Assembly (NCBI GenBank): GCA_003662205.1
Contig: QMXQ01000047.1
Span: forward strand, 1-9,214
Length of the DNA: 9,214 nt
From: Candidatus Bathyarchaeota archaeon
Lineage (GTDB): Archaea > Thermoproteota > Bathyarchaeia > TCS64
Reading direction: 5' to 3'
Both the position numbers and the translations under genes were made by a program. Under the pieces are notes generated by a model that saw only the letters and a list, made by a program, of their open reading frames with translations, searched no databases and had not been told where the DNA came from. Below are positions 1 through 5,568 of the stretch, piece after piece; the first letter of the stretch is position 1; every line of letters starts with the position of its first letter.

Positions 1-384
1 CCGCTCTGCCACCAGCCTCCGCTCCTCGTCCACGTCCAGCTCTATGCACTCGGTCATGCAGCCCGTGTCCAAGGCCGCGGCGACCCTCGGGGCGAGCTCC
101 TTGCCGCGCTTCGTCGCCCCCATGAGGATGACCTCGGGGGACGCCTTCTCCACCGCCTCCAGAACCACCGCCCGGTAGGGCTCCAGGGCGAAGGAGGCGA
201 GCTGAGGGTCGTCGGCGACGTAAACCCTGTCCGCGCCGTGTTCGATGAGGGTGTCGGCGTCCGCCCCCGCGCCGATGAGCAGGGCGTAGAGCGCGGCGTC
301 GAGCTTGCCCGCGAGCTCCCGTCCCTTCCCTAGGAGCTGGAGCATGAGCTCCACGTCCTCGGAGTAGACCATCACGCCCTCCAT
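1..384 (-). CDS. etfA: Electron transfer flavoprotein alpha subunit (N-terminal part, cut by window edge)
   Basis: The gene runs off the left edge; 128 codons are visible, and the FAD-binding C-terminal domain lies outside. The translation reads as the EtfA N-terminal domain: a first strand (VMVYSED), a helix with LLGKGRELA, the ALLIGAG strand, a segment ending GADRVYVADD, then PEVILMGATKRGKELAPRVAAAL, which is characteristic of the alpha subunit. EtfA pairs with EtfB to carry electrons from acyl-CoA dehydrogenases to the quinone pool or another acceptor. No ferredoxin-like extension is present at the N-terminus. Two ATGs are possible: one at 390 overlapping the etfB stop as ATGA, and one at 384. 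The GGAGGG site (396-391) directly abuts the first but lies 6 bases from the second, so I chose 384. Its placement directly after etfB indicates co-transcription and probably translational coupling. Confidence 0.9.
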   Translation of the reverse strand, partial: MEGVMVYSEDVELMLQLLGKGRELAGKLDAALYALLIGAGADADTLIEHGADRVYVADDPQLASFALEPYRAVVLEAVEKASPEVILMGATKRGKELAPRVAAALDTGCMTECIELDVDEERRLVAER

Positions 385-386
385 CG

Positions 387-1178
387 TCATCCCTCCAGGA
401 CCCCCTCGGCGAGGATGGCCTCGGCCAGCTTCTCCGCCGCCTCCTCCGCGGTCTCGGCCTCGATGATGACGCGCTTGCGCTCGACCTGGGGCGCCTCCAC
501 CTTCAGGACCTCGATGGACGAGGCGTCCTTGACCTCGTCGGCAGAGAGGCCGAGGGCGGCGGCGTCCCACTCCACCGTCGGCTTCCGCTTAGCCTTCATG
601 ATGTTCATCAGCGACGGTATCCTCGGCTCGTTGATCTCCCTGACGACGGAGACGACGGCAGGCAGCCCCACCTCCACCACCTCGTCCACATCCTCCAGAT
701 CCCGCTCAGCCCTCAGCCGCCCCTCCTCCAGCTCCAGATGCCTCGCGTACGTCACCTGAGGCAGGTCGAGGAGCTCCGCCAGGCGCGGCCCGACCTGGGA
801 GGAGAGGCTGTCGAGGGTCATCTCCCCGCAGAGGACGAGGTCGAATCCGCCGATCTTCCTCACCGCCGCCGCCAGCACCTTCGACGTTGCAAGGGTGTCG
901 ATGCCCTTGAGGGCTTCGTCGTTGACGAGGTAGAGGGCGTCGGCGCCCATGGCGAGAGCCTCGAGCATCGCCGTCCTCGTCCTGGCGTCACCCATGGAGA
1001 GGGCGATCACCTCGCCGCCGTGCTTCTCCTTGAGCTGTATCGCCGCCTCCAGGGCCCGCTTATCGACGTCACTTATCCTCCGCTTTACGCCCTCGAGCCG
1101 GGGGCTCCGGGTCGCCGGGTCGAACTTCAGCTCCGTGAGGTCGGCGATGTCCTTGAGAAGGACGATGATCCGGGTCAA
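387..1178 (-). CDS. etfB: Electron transfer flavoprotein beta subunit
   Basis: A 263-residue protein of normal EtfB length. It opens with the family strand and spacing (IIVLLKDIADLTELKFDP), followed by RRISDVDKRALEAAIQLKEKHGGEVIALSMG. Near residue 90 it has a GIDTLATSKVLAAA segment, then GEMTLDSLSSQVGPRLAELLDLP in the nucleotide-binding region, and a later segment resembling the EtfB signature (RDLEDVDEVVEVGLPAVVSV). Beta binds AMP, or a second FAD in bifurcating forms, and docks on acyl-CoA dehydrogenases. The GxDTxATS-QVGP region resembles the clade that includes bifurcating ETFs more than mitochondrial-type EtfB; that is only an inference. The start is TTG at 1178: the nearby upstream ATG reads only three codons before a stop, and an AGGGG site (1191-1187) lies 8 bases before the TTG. 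The stop overlaps a possible etfA start. Confidence 0.93.
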   Translation of the reverse strand: MTRIIVLLKDIADLTELKFDPATRSPRLEGVKRRISDVDKRALEAAIQLKEKHGGEVIALSMGDARTRTAMLEALAMGADALYLVNDEALKGIDTLATSKVLAAAVRKIGGFDLVLCGEMTLDSLSSQVGPRLAELLDLPQVTYARHLELEEGRLRAERDLEDVDEVVEVGLPAVVSVVREINEPRIPSLMNIMKAKRKPTVEWDAAALGLSADEVKDASSIEVLKVEAPQVERKRVIIEAETAEEAAEKLAEAILAEGVLEG

Positions 1179-1199
1179 GTTTCCATCCCCTGATATTGG

Positions 1200-1223
1200 A
1201 AATAGACCTCTCGGCGTCTATTT
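1200..1223. promoter_or_regulatory. Perfect 8-bp inverted repeat, candidate operator in divergent promoter
   Basis: AAATAGAC (1200-1207) and GTCTATTT (1216-1223) are exact reverse complements separated by 8 bases (ctctcggc). The dyad sits 22-45 bases upstream of the etfB start and overlaps that gene's TATA-like box; it also lies just upstream of the promoter of the divergent dehydrogenase gene. This geometry fits a dimeric repressor that would block the etfBA promoter and possibly influence both genes. Which protein binds is unknown; no regulator gene is in the window. As RNA it could form a hairpin in either direction, but no upstream plus-strand gene needs terminating here. Confidence 0.5.
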
Positions 1224-1232
1224 AGTTTTTAC
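1217..1232 (-). promoter_or_regulatory. TATA-like promoter of etfBA
   Basis: On the minus strand this reads GGTAAAAACTAAATAG: an A-rich BRE-like stretch followed by CTAAATA. It is one of only two AT-rich islands in the 105-base divergent spacer. A start of transcription about 25 bases downstream would fall near 1195, giving a leader of roughly 17 bases that includes the AGGGG ribosome binding site. The box overlaps the right arm of the inverted repeat. Confidence 0.45.
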
Positions 1233-1240
1233 CGCTTCGA

Positions 1241-1254
1241 AAAAGCCTTTAAGC
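1241..1254 (+). promoter_or_regulatory. TATA-like promoter of the dehydrogenase/hydratase pair
   Basis: AAAAGCCTTTAAGC contains a TTTAAG box preceded by a purine-rich BRE-like stretch, in a typical archaeal arrangement. Transcription would start near 1275, leaving a leader of about 9 bases with a GAGGT site (1276-1280) 3 bases before the ATG at 1284. Confidence 0.5.
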
Positions 1255-1283
1255 CCTGGACTGCTAGAAGCCTACGAGGTTTC

Positions 1284-2327
1284 ATGAATCCGGAGCAAGT
1301 TGAGAAGATCGCCGTGCTCGGCGCGGGCGTCATGGGCCACGGCATCGCCCAGGTCGCCGCCCTCGCCGGCTTCAACGTGATCATACGCGACATCGCCCAG
1401 GAGTTCCTCGACAAGGCTCAGCAGAGCATCGAGAGGAGCCTGAAACGCCAAGTGGAGCGGGGACGGATGACCGAGGACGCCGCCAAGGCGGCCCTCGGCA
1501 AGATATCCATGACTCTCGACCTCTCCGAGGCCGTGGGGGACGCCGACCTCGTCGTCGAGGCCATCCCCGAGAGGCTCGACCTGAAGCGCAAGGTCTGGAA
1601 GGAGGTCTCGGGGAAGGCCCGGGAGGACGCGGTGCTCGCCACCAACACCTCCAGCCTGAGCATCACGGCCATCGCGGAGGCTGTCTCCCATCCCGAGAGG
1701 TTCGTGGGGATGCACTTCTTCAACCCGCCCACCGTGATGCGCCTCGTCGAGATCATCCCCGGGGCCAGGACGAGCCCTGAGACTGTGGAGCTCGCGATGG
1801 CGCTGGCGGAGAGGATGGGGAAGACGCCCGTCGCGGTGAAGAGGGACGCGCCCGGGTTCATCGTCAACCGGGTTCTCATCACCTACCTGAACGAGGCGGC
1901 GAAGCTGCTGGACGCCGGCTACACGAAGGAGCAGGTGGACAGCGCCATGCAGCACAGGGCGGGGATGCCCCTCGGCCCCTTCATGCTCGCCGACCTCATC
2001 GGACTCGACATCGTCTACAACATCCTAAAGGTCTTCGAGGAGAACCTGGGACCCGGATACGCCTCGGCGAAACCCATCGAGAAGCTGTTCAAGGAGGGAA
2101 AGCTGGGGCGGAAAACCGGAGAGGGCTTCTACAGCTACAAGGAGCGGCCGAGGGTTCCGGAGGACGTCGGGAGAGGCTTCGACATCGACCTCCTGCTCAA
2201 CCCCCTAATGGAGGAGGCGGAGAAGGTGGTGGAGGAGGGCATCGCAGACAGGGAGGCGGTGGACACCGCCCTGAAGCTGGGCGCCAACCTCCCCCGAGGT
2301 CCCTTCGAGATGAGGGAGAGCCGCTAG
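1284..2327 (+). CDS. 3-hydroxyacyl-CoA dehydrogenase (3-hydroxybutyryl-CoA dehydrogenase type)
   Basis: This 347-residue NAD-dependent enzyme oxidises (S)-3-hydroxyacyl-CoA to 3-oxoacyl-CoA, the third step of beta-oxidation; it can also run in reverse. The Rossmann motif GAGVMG is at 13-18. The catalytic set is visible: serines in NTSSLSI (123/124), His144 in GMHFFNP, Glu156 in LVEII and Asn195 in GFIVNRVL. The first C-terminal domain ends at GKLGRKTGEGFYSY (about 272-285). Residues 300-343 then look like the beginning of a second copy of that domain, as in archaeal dehydrogenase-hydratase fusions, but the protein stops after GPFEM plus four residues. A separate enoyl-CoA hydratase starts 11 bases later, so the two are almost certainly co-transcribed and supply consecutive steps. 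ATG start with GAGGT 3 bases upstream. Confidence 0.95.
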   Translation: MNPEQVEKIAVLGAGVMGHGIAQVAALAGFNVIIRDIAQEFLDKAQQSIERSLKRQVERGRMTEDAAKAALGKISMTLDLSEAVGDADLVVEAIPERLDLKRKVWKEVSGKAREDAVLATNTSSLSITAIAEAVSHPERFVGMHFFNPPTVMRLVEIIPGARTSPETVELAMALAERMGKTPVAVKRDAPGFIVNRVLITYLNEAAKLLDAGYTKEQVDSAMQHRAGMPLGPFMLADLIGLDIVYNILKVFEENLGPGYASAKPIEKLFKEGKLGRKTGEGFYSYKERPRVPEDVGRGFDIDLLLNPLMEEAEKVVEEGIADREAVDTALKLGANLPRGPFEMRESR

Positions 2328-2338
2328 GGGTTGGAAGG

Positions 2339-3118
2339 ATGGGCGAAGAGAAGCCGGTGCTGGTGAAGGTCGAGGACGGCGTCTGCTGGATCAGCCTGAA
2401 CAGGCCGAGCAAGCTCAACTCCATCGTCCCCGAGATGCTCGACCTCATCGGCGAGGCCCTCGACAGGGCCGAGACGGACCCCTCGATCAGGTGCGTCGTC
2501 ATCACCGGCGTCGGGGATCGAGCCTTCTGCGCCGGCGCCGACGTATCCTTCCTGAGCGGGCTGTCGAGCAGCGAGGCGGAGGCGGTCTCCAGAAAAGGTC
2601 ATCAGACCTTCATGAAGATACTCCGCCTCCCCAAGCCCGTCGTCGCCGCCGTGAACGGCTACGCCTTGGGCGGCGGCTGCGAGCTCGCCGCTGCCTGCGA
2701 CTTCAGGATCGCCTCGGAGAAGGCCCGGTTCGGCCAGCCCGAGATCAACCTGGGCCTCGTCCCCGGCTGGGGAGGAACCCAACTGCTGCCGAGGCTCATC
2801 GGGGTCGCCAAGGCGAAGGAGATGACCATGACCGGAGCGATGCTGAGCGCCGAGGAGGCCCTACGGGCGGGTCTCGTCAACAGGGTCGTGGCCGCCGACA
2901 GGTTCGAGGAGGAGGTGAAGGCCTTCGCCGCGACCCTCGTCAAGGGACCTCCCCTCGCGCTTGCGAAGGCGAAGCGGCTGGTGAACATGAGCCTAGCCAT
3001 GAAGGCGGGCCTAGATGCCGAGGCAGAGGCCTTCGGCCGCCTGTTCTCGACGGGCGACTTCAAGGAGGGCGTCGCAGCCTTCAAGGAGAAGCGCAAACCC
3101 GAGTTCAAGGGCGAGTAA
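2339..3118 (+). CDS. Enoyl-CoA hydratase (crotonase family)
   Basis: A 259-residue protein, normal for a single-domain crotonase. It adds water to trans-2-enoyl-CoA to give 3-hydroxyacyl-CoA, the substrate of the enzyme encoded just upstream. The oxyanion-hole segment CAGADVSFL (64-72) and YALGGGCELA (108-117) are present, and both acidic residues expected of a true hydratase are seen: Glu115 in GGGCEL and Glu135 in FGQPEINLGLVPGWGGTQ. That argues against an isomerase or an inactive homologue. The C-terminus has the usual SxxxxEAFGRLFSTxDFKEGVAAFxEKRKPEFKG pattern. The ATG lies 11 bases after the dehydrogenase stop; AGGGG (2326-2330), overlapping that stop codon, lies 8 bases before it. Chain-length preference cannot be read from the sequence. 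The gene converges on the DUF35 gene with 2 bases between stop codons. Confidence 0.95.
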   Translation: MGEEKPVLVKVEDGVCWISLNRPSKLNSIVPEMLDLIGEALDRAETDPSIRCVVITGVGDRAFCAGADVSFLSGLSSSEAEAVSRKGHQTFMKILRLPKPVVAAVNGYALGGGCELAAACDFRIASEKARFGQPEINLGLVPGWGGTQLLPRLIGVAKAKEMTMTGAMLSAEEALRAGLVNRVVAADRFEEEVKAFAATLVKGPPLALAKAKRLVNMSLAMKAGLDAEAEAFGRLFSTGDFKEGVAAFKEKRKPEFKGE

Positions 3119-3120
3119 CG

Positions 3121-3504
3121 CTAGACGGGCCTGAAGCAGAGGACCGTCCGCGCCCCCTCCCTCACGAACTCCGCCTCCACCCTGGAGCCCACCTCTATTT
3201 TCTCTCCTTCGGAGACGCCTAGGATCAGCCCCGATATTCGGGGGCCGGCGTCGAGCTCCACCACCCCGCACGCGTAGGGGCATCGGTCCTTCATACGGGT
3301 CAGCGGGACATGGATGACCGTGTAGGCTCGGATGATCCCCTTCCCCTCCAGCTCGGTCCATTCGAGGTCTCTGCCCCCGCATTCGGGGCAGACGGGCCGC
3401 GGCGGGAGGGAGACCGCTCCGCACCCCCTGCACCTCGACCCCATGATTCTGCCCTCAGCTAGGAAGTCGTGGAACGCCTTGACCGTGAACTCCATTCCGT
3501 CCAT
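3121..3504 (-). CDS. DUF35 protein (zinc ribbon plus OB fold), thiolase partner
   Basis: A 127-residue protein with an N-terminal helix (EFTVKAFHDFLAEGRI), a rubredoxin-like zinc ribbon with cysteines at 25, 28, 39 and 42 (CRGCG...CPECG), and an OB-fold half starting about residue 48 (WTELEGKGIIRAYTVIHVPL, then CGVVELD, ISGLILG, VGSRVEAEF). Members of this family sit next to SCPx-type thiolases. In a methanogen complex a DUF35 protein bridges acetoacetyl-CoA thiolase and HMG-CoA synthase and channels CoA intermediates, so a scaffolding and CoA-binding role is the best guess. No HMG-CoA synthase is visible here. ATG at 3504 is favoured over the one at 3495 because GGGAGGT (3517-3511) is 6 bases before it; that site is built into the last codons and stop of the thiolase gene, so translation is probably coupled. 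Confidence 0.9.
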   Translation of the reverse strand: MDGMEFTVKAFHDFLAEGRIMGSRCRGCGAVSLPPRPVCPECGGRDLEWTELEGKGIIRAYTVIHVPLTRMKDRCPYACGVVELDAGPRISGLILGVSEGEKIEVGSRVEAEFVREGARTVLCFRPV

Positions 3505-3508
3505 GGTT

Positions 3509-4744
3509 CTACCTCCCGTATATCTGGACCACGACGGTGGCCCCCGACGCCCCGACGTTATGGGTCAGCCCGACCTCGACTCCCTCAACCTGATGTCTGC
3601 CGGCCTCGCCCCGGAGCTGCTTGAACATCTCGTATGCCATCGCCGCTCCCGTCGCGCCGACGGGGTGGCCCTTCGCCTTCAACCCGCCGTCCGGGTTGAC
3701 GGGCTTATCCCCATCCAGGGCGGTCCGCCCCTCCTCCGCTGCCTTTCCCCCCTCTCCCTTGGGGAAGAAGCCGAGGTCCTCCGTGGCCAGGACCTCCGCG
3801 ATGGTGAAGCAGTCGTGGACGTCGGCCACGTCGATGTCGTCGGCGGACACGCCCGCCATTTTGTAGGCCTGCTCGGCGGCGACCCTCGTCGCCCTCAGCG
3901 TCGTCAGGTCAGCTCTGTCGTGGAGTGACATCGCGTCCGAGGCCTGCCCCAATCCCCTGATGTACACGGGCGTGTCCGTGAACCTCTTGGCGACCTCGGC
4001 GGCGGCGAGGATGACGACCGCGGCGCCGTCCGAGACGGGGCAGCAGTCGAAGAGCCTGAGGGGGTACGCGATGACGGGGTTCAGCGGCGAGCGGAGGAAC
4101 TCCATTTCGTCGTTGAAGGTCACGCCGCGCCGCTCTCCCAGCTTTTTCGCCGTCTCCATGACGCTGGACTGGAAGTGGGCCTTCGGGTTCAGGGCGCCGT
4201 TATGATGGTTCTTGATGGCGACGGCGGCGAGCTGCTCCCAGCTGGAGCCGTATTTGGCGAAGTGGGCCGTCGCCAGGGACGCGTAGAGGCCGGGGAAGGT
4301 GAAGCCGGCGGCGACCTCGTAGAGGTCGTCGGCTGCCATCGCCAGGGTGTCCGTCACCTCCTCCGTGGTCAGGTTCCGCATCTTCTCGACGCCCCCCACC
4401 ATCACCACGTCGTAGGCGCCGGAGGCGACGGCGAGGGCGCCCATGTTCACCGCGACCCCCGAGCTCGCGCACGCGTCCTCAACTCGGGTCGCGGCCCTAG
4501 GGCAGAGGCCGAGCCAGTCCGCCATGAGCGCGGCGGTGTGGGCCTGATGCTCGAAGGCGTCGCTGGAGAAGTTCCCCACGAAGAGGGCCTCCACATCCCT
4601 CATGTCGAAGCCGTTGTCCACGGAATCCGCCGCCTCAAGGGCGGCCTCGACGAAGAGCTCCCTGCTCGTCTTGTCTGCGTGTATCTTATGGTGGAAACGG
4701 GTCATCCCCGCCCCCACGATCGCAACGTCCCTCGAAAGCCTCAA
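3509..4744 (-). CDS. Thiolase, SCPx / archaeal acetyl-CoA C-acyltransferase type
   Basis: A 411-residue thiolase-superfamily enzyme that cleaves 3-oxoacyl-CoA with CoA, or in reverse condenses two acyl-CoAs. It begins with the archaeal signature RDVAIVGAGMTRF. Catalytic residues visible are Cys92 in EDACASSG, His310 in VHDCFTIAE and His360 in KGHPVGATG. The C-terminal segment is LTHNVGASGATVVV, lacking the second cysteine of classical bacterial thiolases, as usual for this subfamily. The gene neighbours suggest a beta-oxidation role, but the DUF35 partner also fits acetoacetyl-CoA formation for mevalonate; the sequence does not decide. The start is TTG at 4744, directly before the conserved N-terminus, with GGAGGG (4758-4753) 8 bases upstream; the next in-frame ATG is codon 14, inside the conserved motif. 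Paired with the downstream DUF35 gene, 4 bases between stop and start. Confidence 0.93.
   Translation of the reverse strand: MRLSRDVAIVGAGMTRFHHKIHADKTSRELFVEAALEAADSVDNGFDMRDVEALFVGNFSSDAFEHQAHTAALMADWLGLCPRAATRVEDACASSGVAVNMGALAVASGAYDVVMVGGVEKMRNLTTEEVTDTLAMAADDLYEVAAGFTFPGLYASLATAHFAKYGSSWEQLAAVAIKNHHNGALNPKAHFQSSVMETAKKLGERRGVTFNDEMEFLRSPLNPVIAYPLRLFDCCPVSDGAAVVILAAAEVAKRFTDTPVYIRGLGQASDAMSLHDRADLTTLRATRVAAEQAYKMAGVSADDIDVADVHDCFTIAEVLATEDLGFFPKGEGGKAAEEGRTALDGDKPVNPDGGLKAKGHPVGATGAAMAYEMFKQLRGEAGRHQVEGVEVGLTHNVGASGATVVVQIYGR
3511..3517 (-). promoter_or_regulatory. Ribosome binding site of the DUF35 gene, inside the thiolase 3' end
   Basis: On the minus strand GGGAGGT occupies the last two sense codons (GGG AGG) and the first base of the stop codon of the thiolase gene. 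It decides the ATG at 3504 as the DUF35 start and implies that ribosomes ending on the thiolase message sit on the next gene's binding site. Confidence 0.7.
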
Positions 4745-4780
4745 GGGTCAAACCCTCCGTTCAACTCTCGACGGTGCTGA

Positions 4781-4787
4781 ATTAAAA
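4781..4787 (-). promoter_or_regulatory. TATA-like promoter of the thiolase/DUF35 unit
   Basis: On the minus strand this reads TTTTAAT, the only AT-rich island in the 130-base spacer between the divergent thiolase and pyruvate-kinase-like genes. A transcription start about 25 bases downstream (near 4760) would give a short leader carrying the GGAGGG site. On the plus strand the same island (ATTAAAA) could serve the other gene with a leader of about 65 bases; no better plus-strand box is visible. Confidence 0.45.
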
Positions 4788-4874
4788 GTTGCGACGAAGA
4801 CCCCATCGACGCCCGTCGAACCACCCCGGGGAACCCGCGTTGGGGAAAGGGCAAACCCCTCAGGGGGACCCGAT

Positions 4875-5489
4875 ATGAGCGTGAAGCGAACCACGGTATA
4901 CTTCGAGAAGCCTGGGAAGGAGCACACCGAGGAGACCCTGAAGATCGCGCTGGAGGCGGCGAAGGAGCGGGGCATCGACACCGTCATCATCTCGTCCACC
5001 ACCGGGTGGACCGCCCTCAAGGCCCTGGACGTCTTCAAAGGGAGCGGCCTCAAGCTGGTCTTCGTCACCCACCAGACGGGGTACCGGGCGCCCGGCGTGC
5101 AGCTTATGCCGGAGGAGGCCCGGCGAAGGCTGGAGGAGGCCGGGGCGGTCGTGGTCACGTGCACCGACGTGCTGACGGGGAGCGTTGACGTCGGCATCTC
5201 AAGGCAGAGGCCGCCTCGGGAGGCGCCGCTTGAAGCCCGGCTCCCGTGGATCGTCCCGCCCGTCTCCACCATCATCGCCCACACCCTCAGGCTCTTCAGC
5301 CAGGGGGTGAAGGTCTGCGTCGAGATCGCGATGATGGCCGCCGACGTGGGCGCCGTCCCCGTCGACAGGCCCGTCGTCGCGGTGGCGGGGAGCCACGCCG
5401 GGAGCGACACCGCCATGGTGATCACCCCCGCCAGCTCGAACCGCATCAGGGACCTGAAGGTCCACGAGATACTGGCGAAGCCCCTGTAG
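4875..5489 (+). CDS. Pyruvate kinase alpha/beta-domain-like protein (AF0103/MTH1675 family)
   Basis: A 204-residue protein resembling the C-terminal alpha/beta domain of pyruvate kinase standing alone; the catalytic TIM barrel is absent, so it should not be called a pyruvate kinase. Family hallmarks are TVYFEKPGKEHTEETLKIALEAAKERGI (7-34), an IISSTTGWTALKAL segment (38-51), VTHQTGYRAPG (64-74) and VKVCVEIAMMAADVGAVP (145-162). From memory, close archaeal relatives AF0103 and MTH1675 were solved structurally with bound FMN; their function is unknown. A cytosolic flavin- or nucleotide-binding role is an inference. ATG at 4875 is chosen because the family begins just before this VYFxKPG motif and AGGGGG (4862-4867) lies 7 bases upstream. 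It is divergent from the thiolase gene and followed by a T-run terminator. Confidence 0.85.
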   Translation: MSVKRTTVYFEKPGKEHTEETLKIALEAAKERGIDTVIISSTTGWTALKALDVFKGSGLKLVFVTHQTGYRAPGVQLMPEEARRRLEEAGAVVVTCTDVLTGSVDVGISRQRPPREAPLEARLPWIVPPVSTIIAHTLRLFSQGVKVCVEIAMMAADVGAVPVDRPVVAVAGSHAGSDTAMVITPASSNRIRDLKVHEILAKPL

Positions 5490-5510
5490 CCTCGGAAGTC
5501 CGCCGTCTCC

Positions 5511-5519
5511 CCCTTTTTC
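5511..5519 (+). terminator. T-run terminator after the pyruvate-kinase-like gene
   Basis: A pyrimidine tract with five consecutive T (5514-5518) lies about 25 bases after the stop codon. In GC-rich archaeal DNA such a run without a hairpin is a plausible transcription terminator. It separates this gene from the MFS gene, whose promoter elements follow directly. Confidence 0.45.
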
Positions 5520-5521
5520 AC

Positions 5522-5562
5522 CCATAGTTTGAAGACCGCGTACGCGACACTAGGTAGGAGGG
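5522..5562 (+). promoter_or_regulatory. Candidate MFS promoter with 10-bp palindrome and ribosome binding site
   Basis: A weak TATA-like stretch (CATAGTTTG, 5523-5531) is followed by the perfect palindrome CGCGTACGCG (5537-5546) and then GGAGGG (5557-5562), 6 bases before the ATG at 5569. The palindrome would lie between the TATA box and a transcription start near 5552, where a repressor could block polymerase. The promoter call is weak because the AT-rich box is poor; the ribosome binding site is clear. Confidence 0.35.
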
Positions 5563-5568
5563 ATCAGG

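Noticed and set aside
738..1193. Long plus-strand open frame opposite etfB.
   Set aside because: It is the antisense of a well-conserved gene, rich in arginine and low-complexity, as expected from GC-rich codon bias.
1200..1230. Hairpin plus T-run as a plus-strand intrinsic terminator.
   Set aside because: No plus-strand gene lies upstream within the window; the spacer is a divergent promoter, so an operator is the better reading.
4602..4874. Upstream extension of the pyruvate-kinase-like protein into the spacer and thiolase gene.
   Set aside because: The family N-terminus begins at the ATG at 4875, which has its own ribosome binding site; the extension mostly mirrors the thiolase coding strand.
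4795..4874. Short inverted repeats (for example around CGACGCCCGTCG and CCCCGGGG) as a structured RNA or riboswitch.
   Set aside because: The stems are 4 bp or little more in GC-rich DNA and show no recognisable riboswitch core.
4875..5489. Annotation as pyruvate kinase.
   Set aside because: Only the C-terminal-like alpha/beta fold is present; the catalytic barrel and active-site motifs are missing and the family has its own hallmark motifs.
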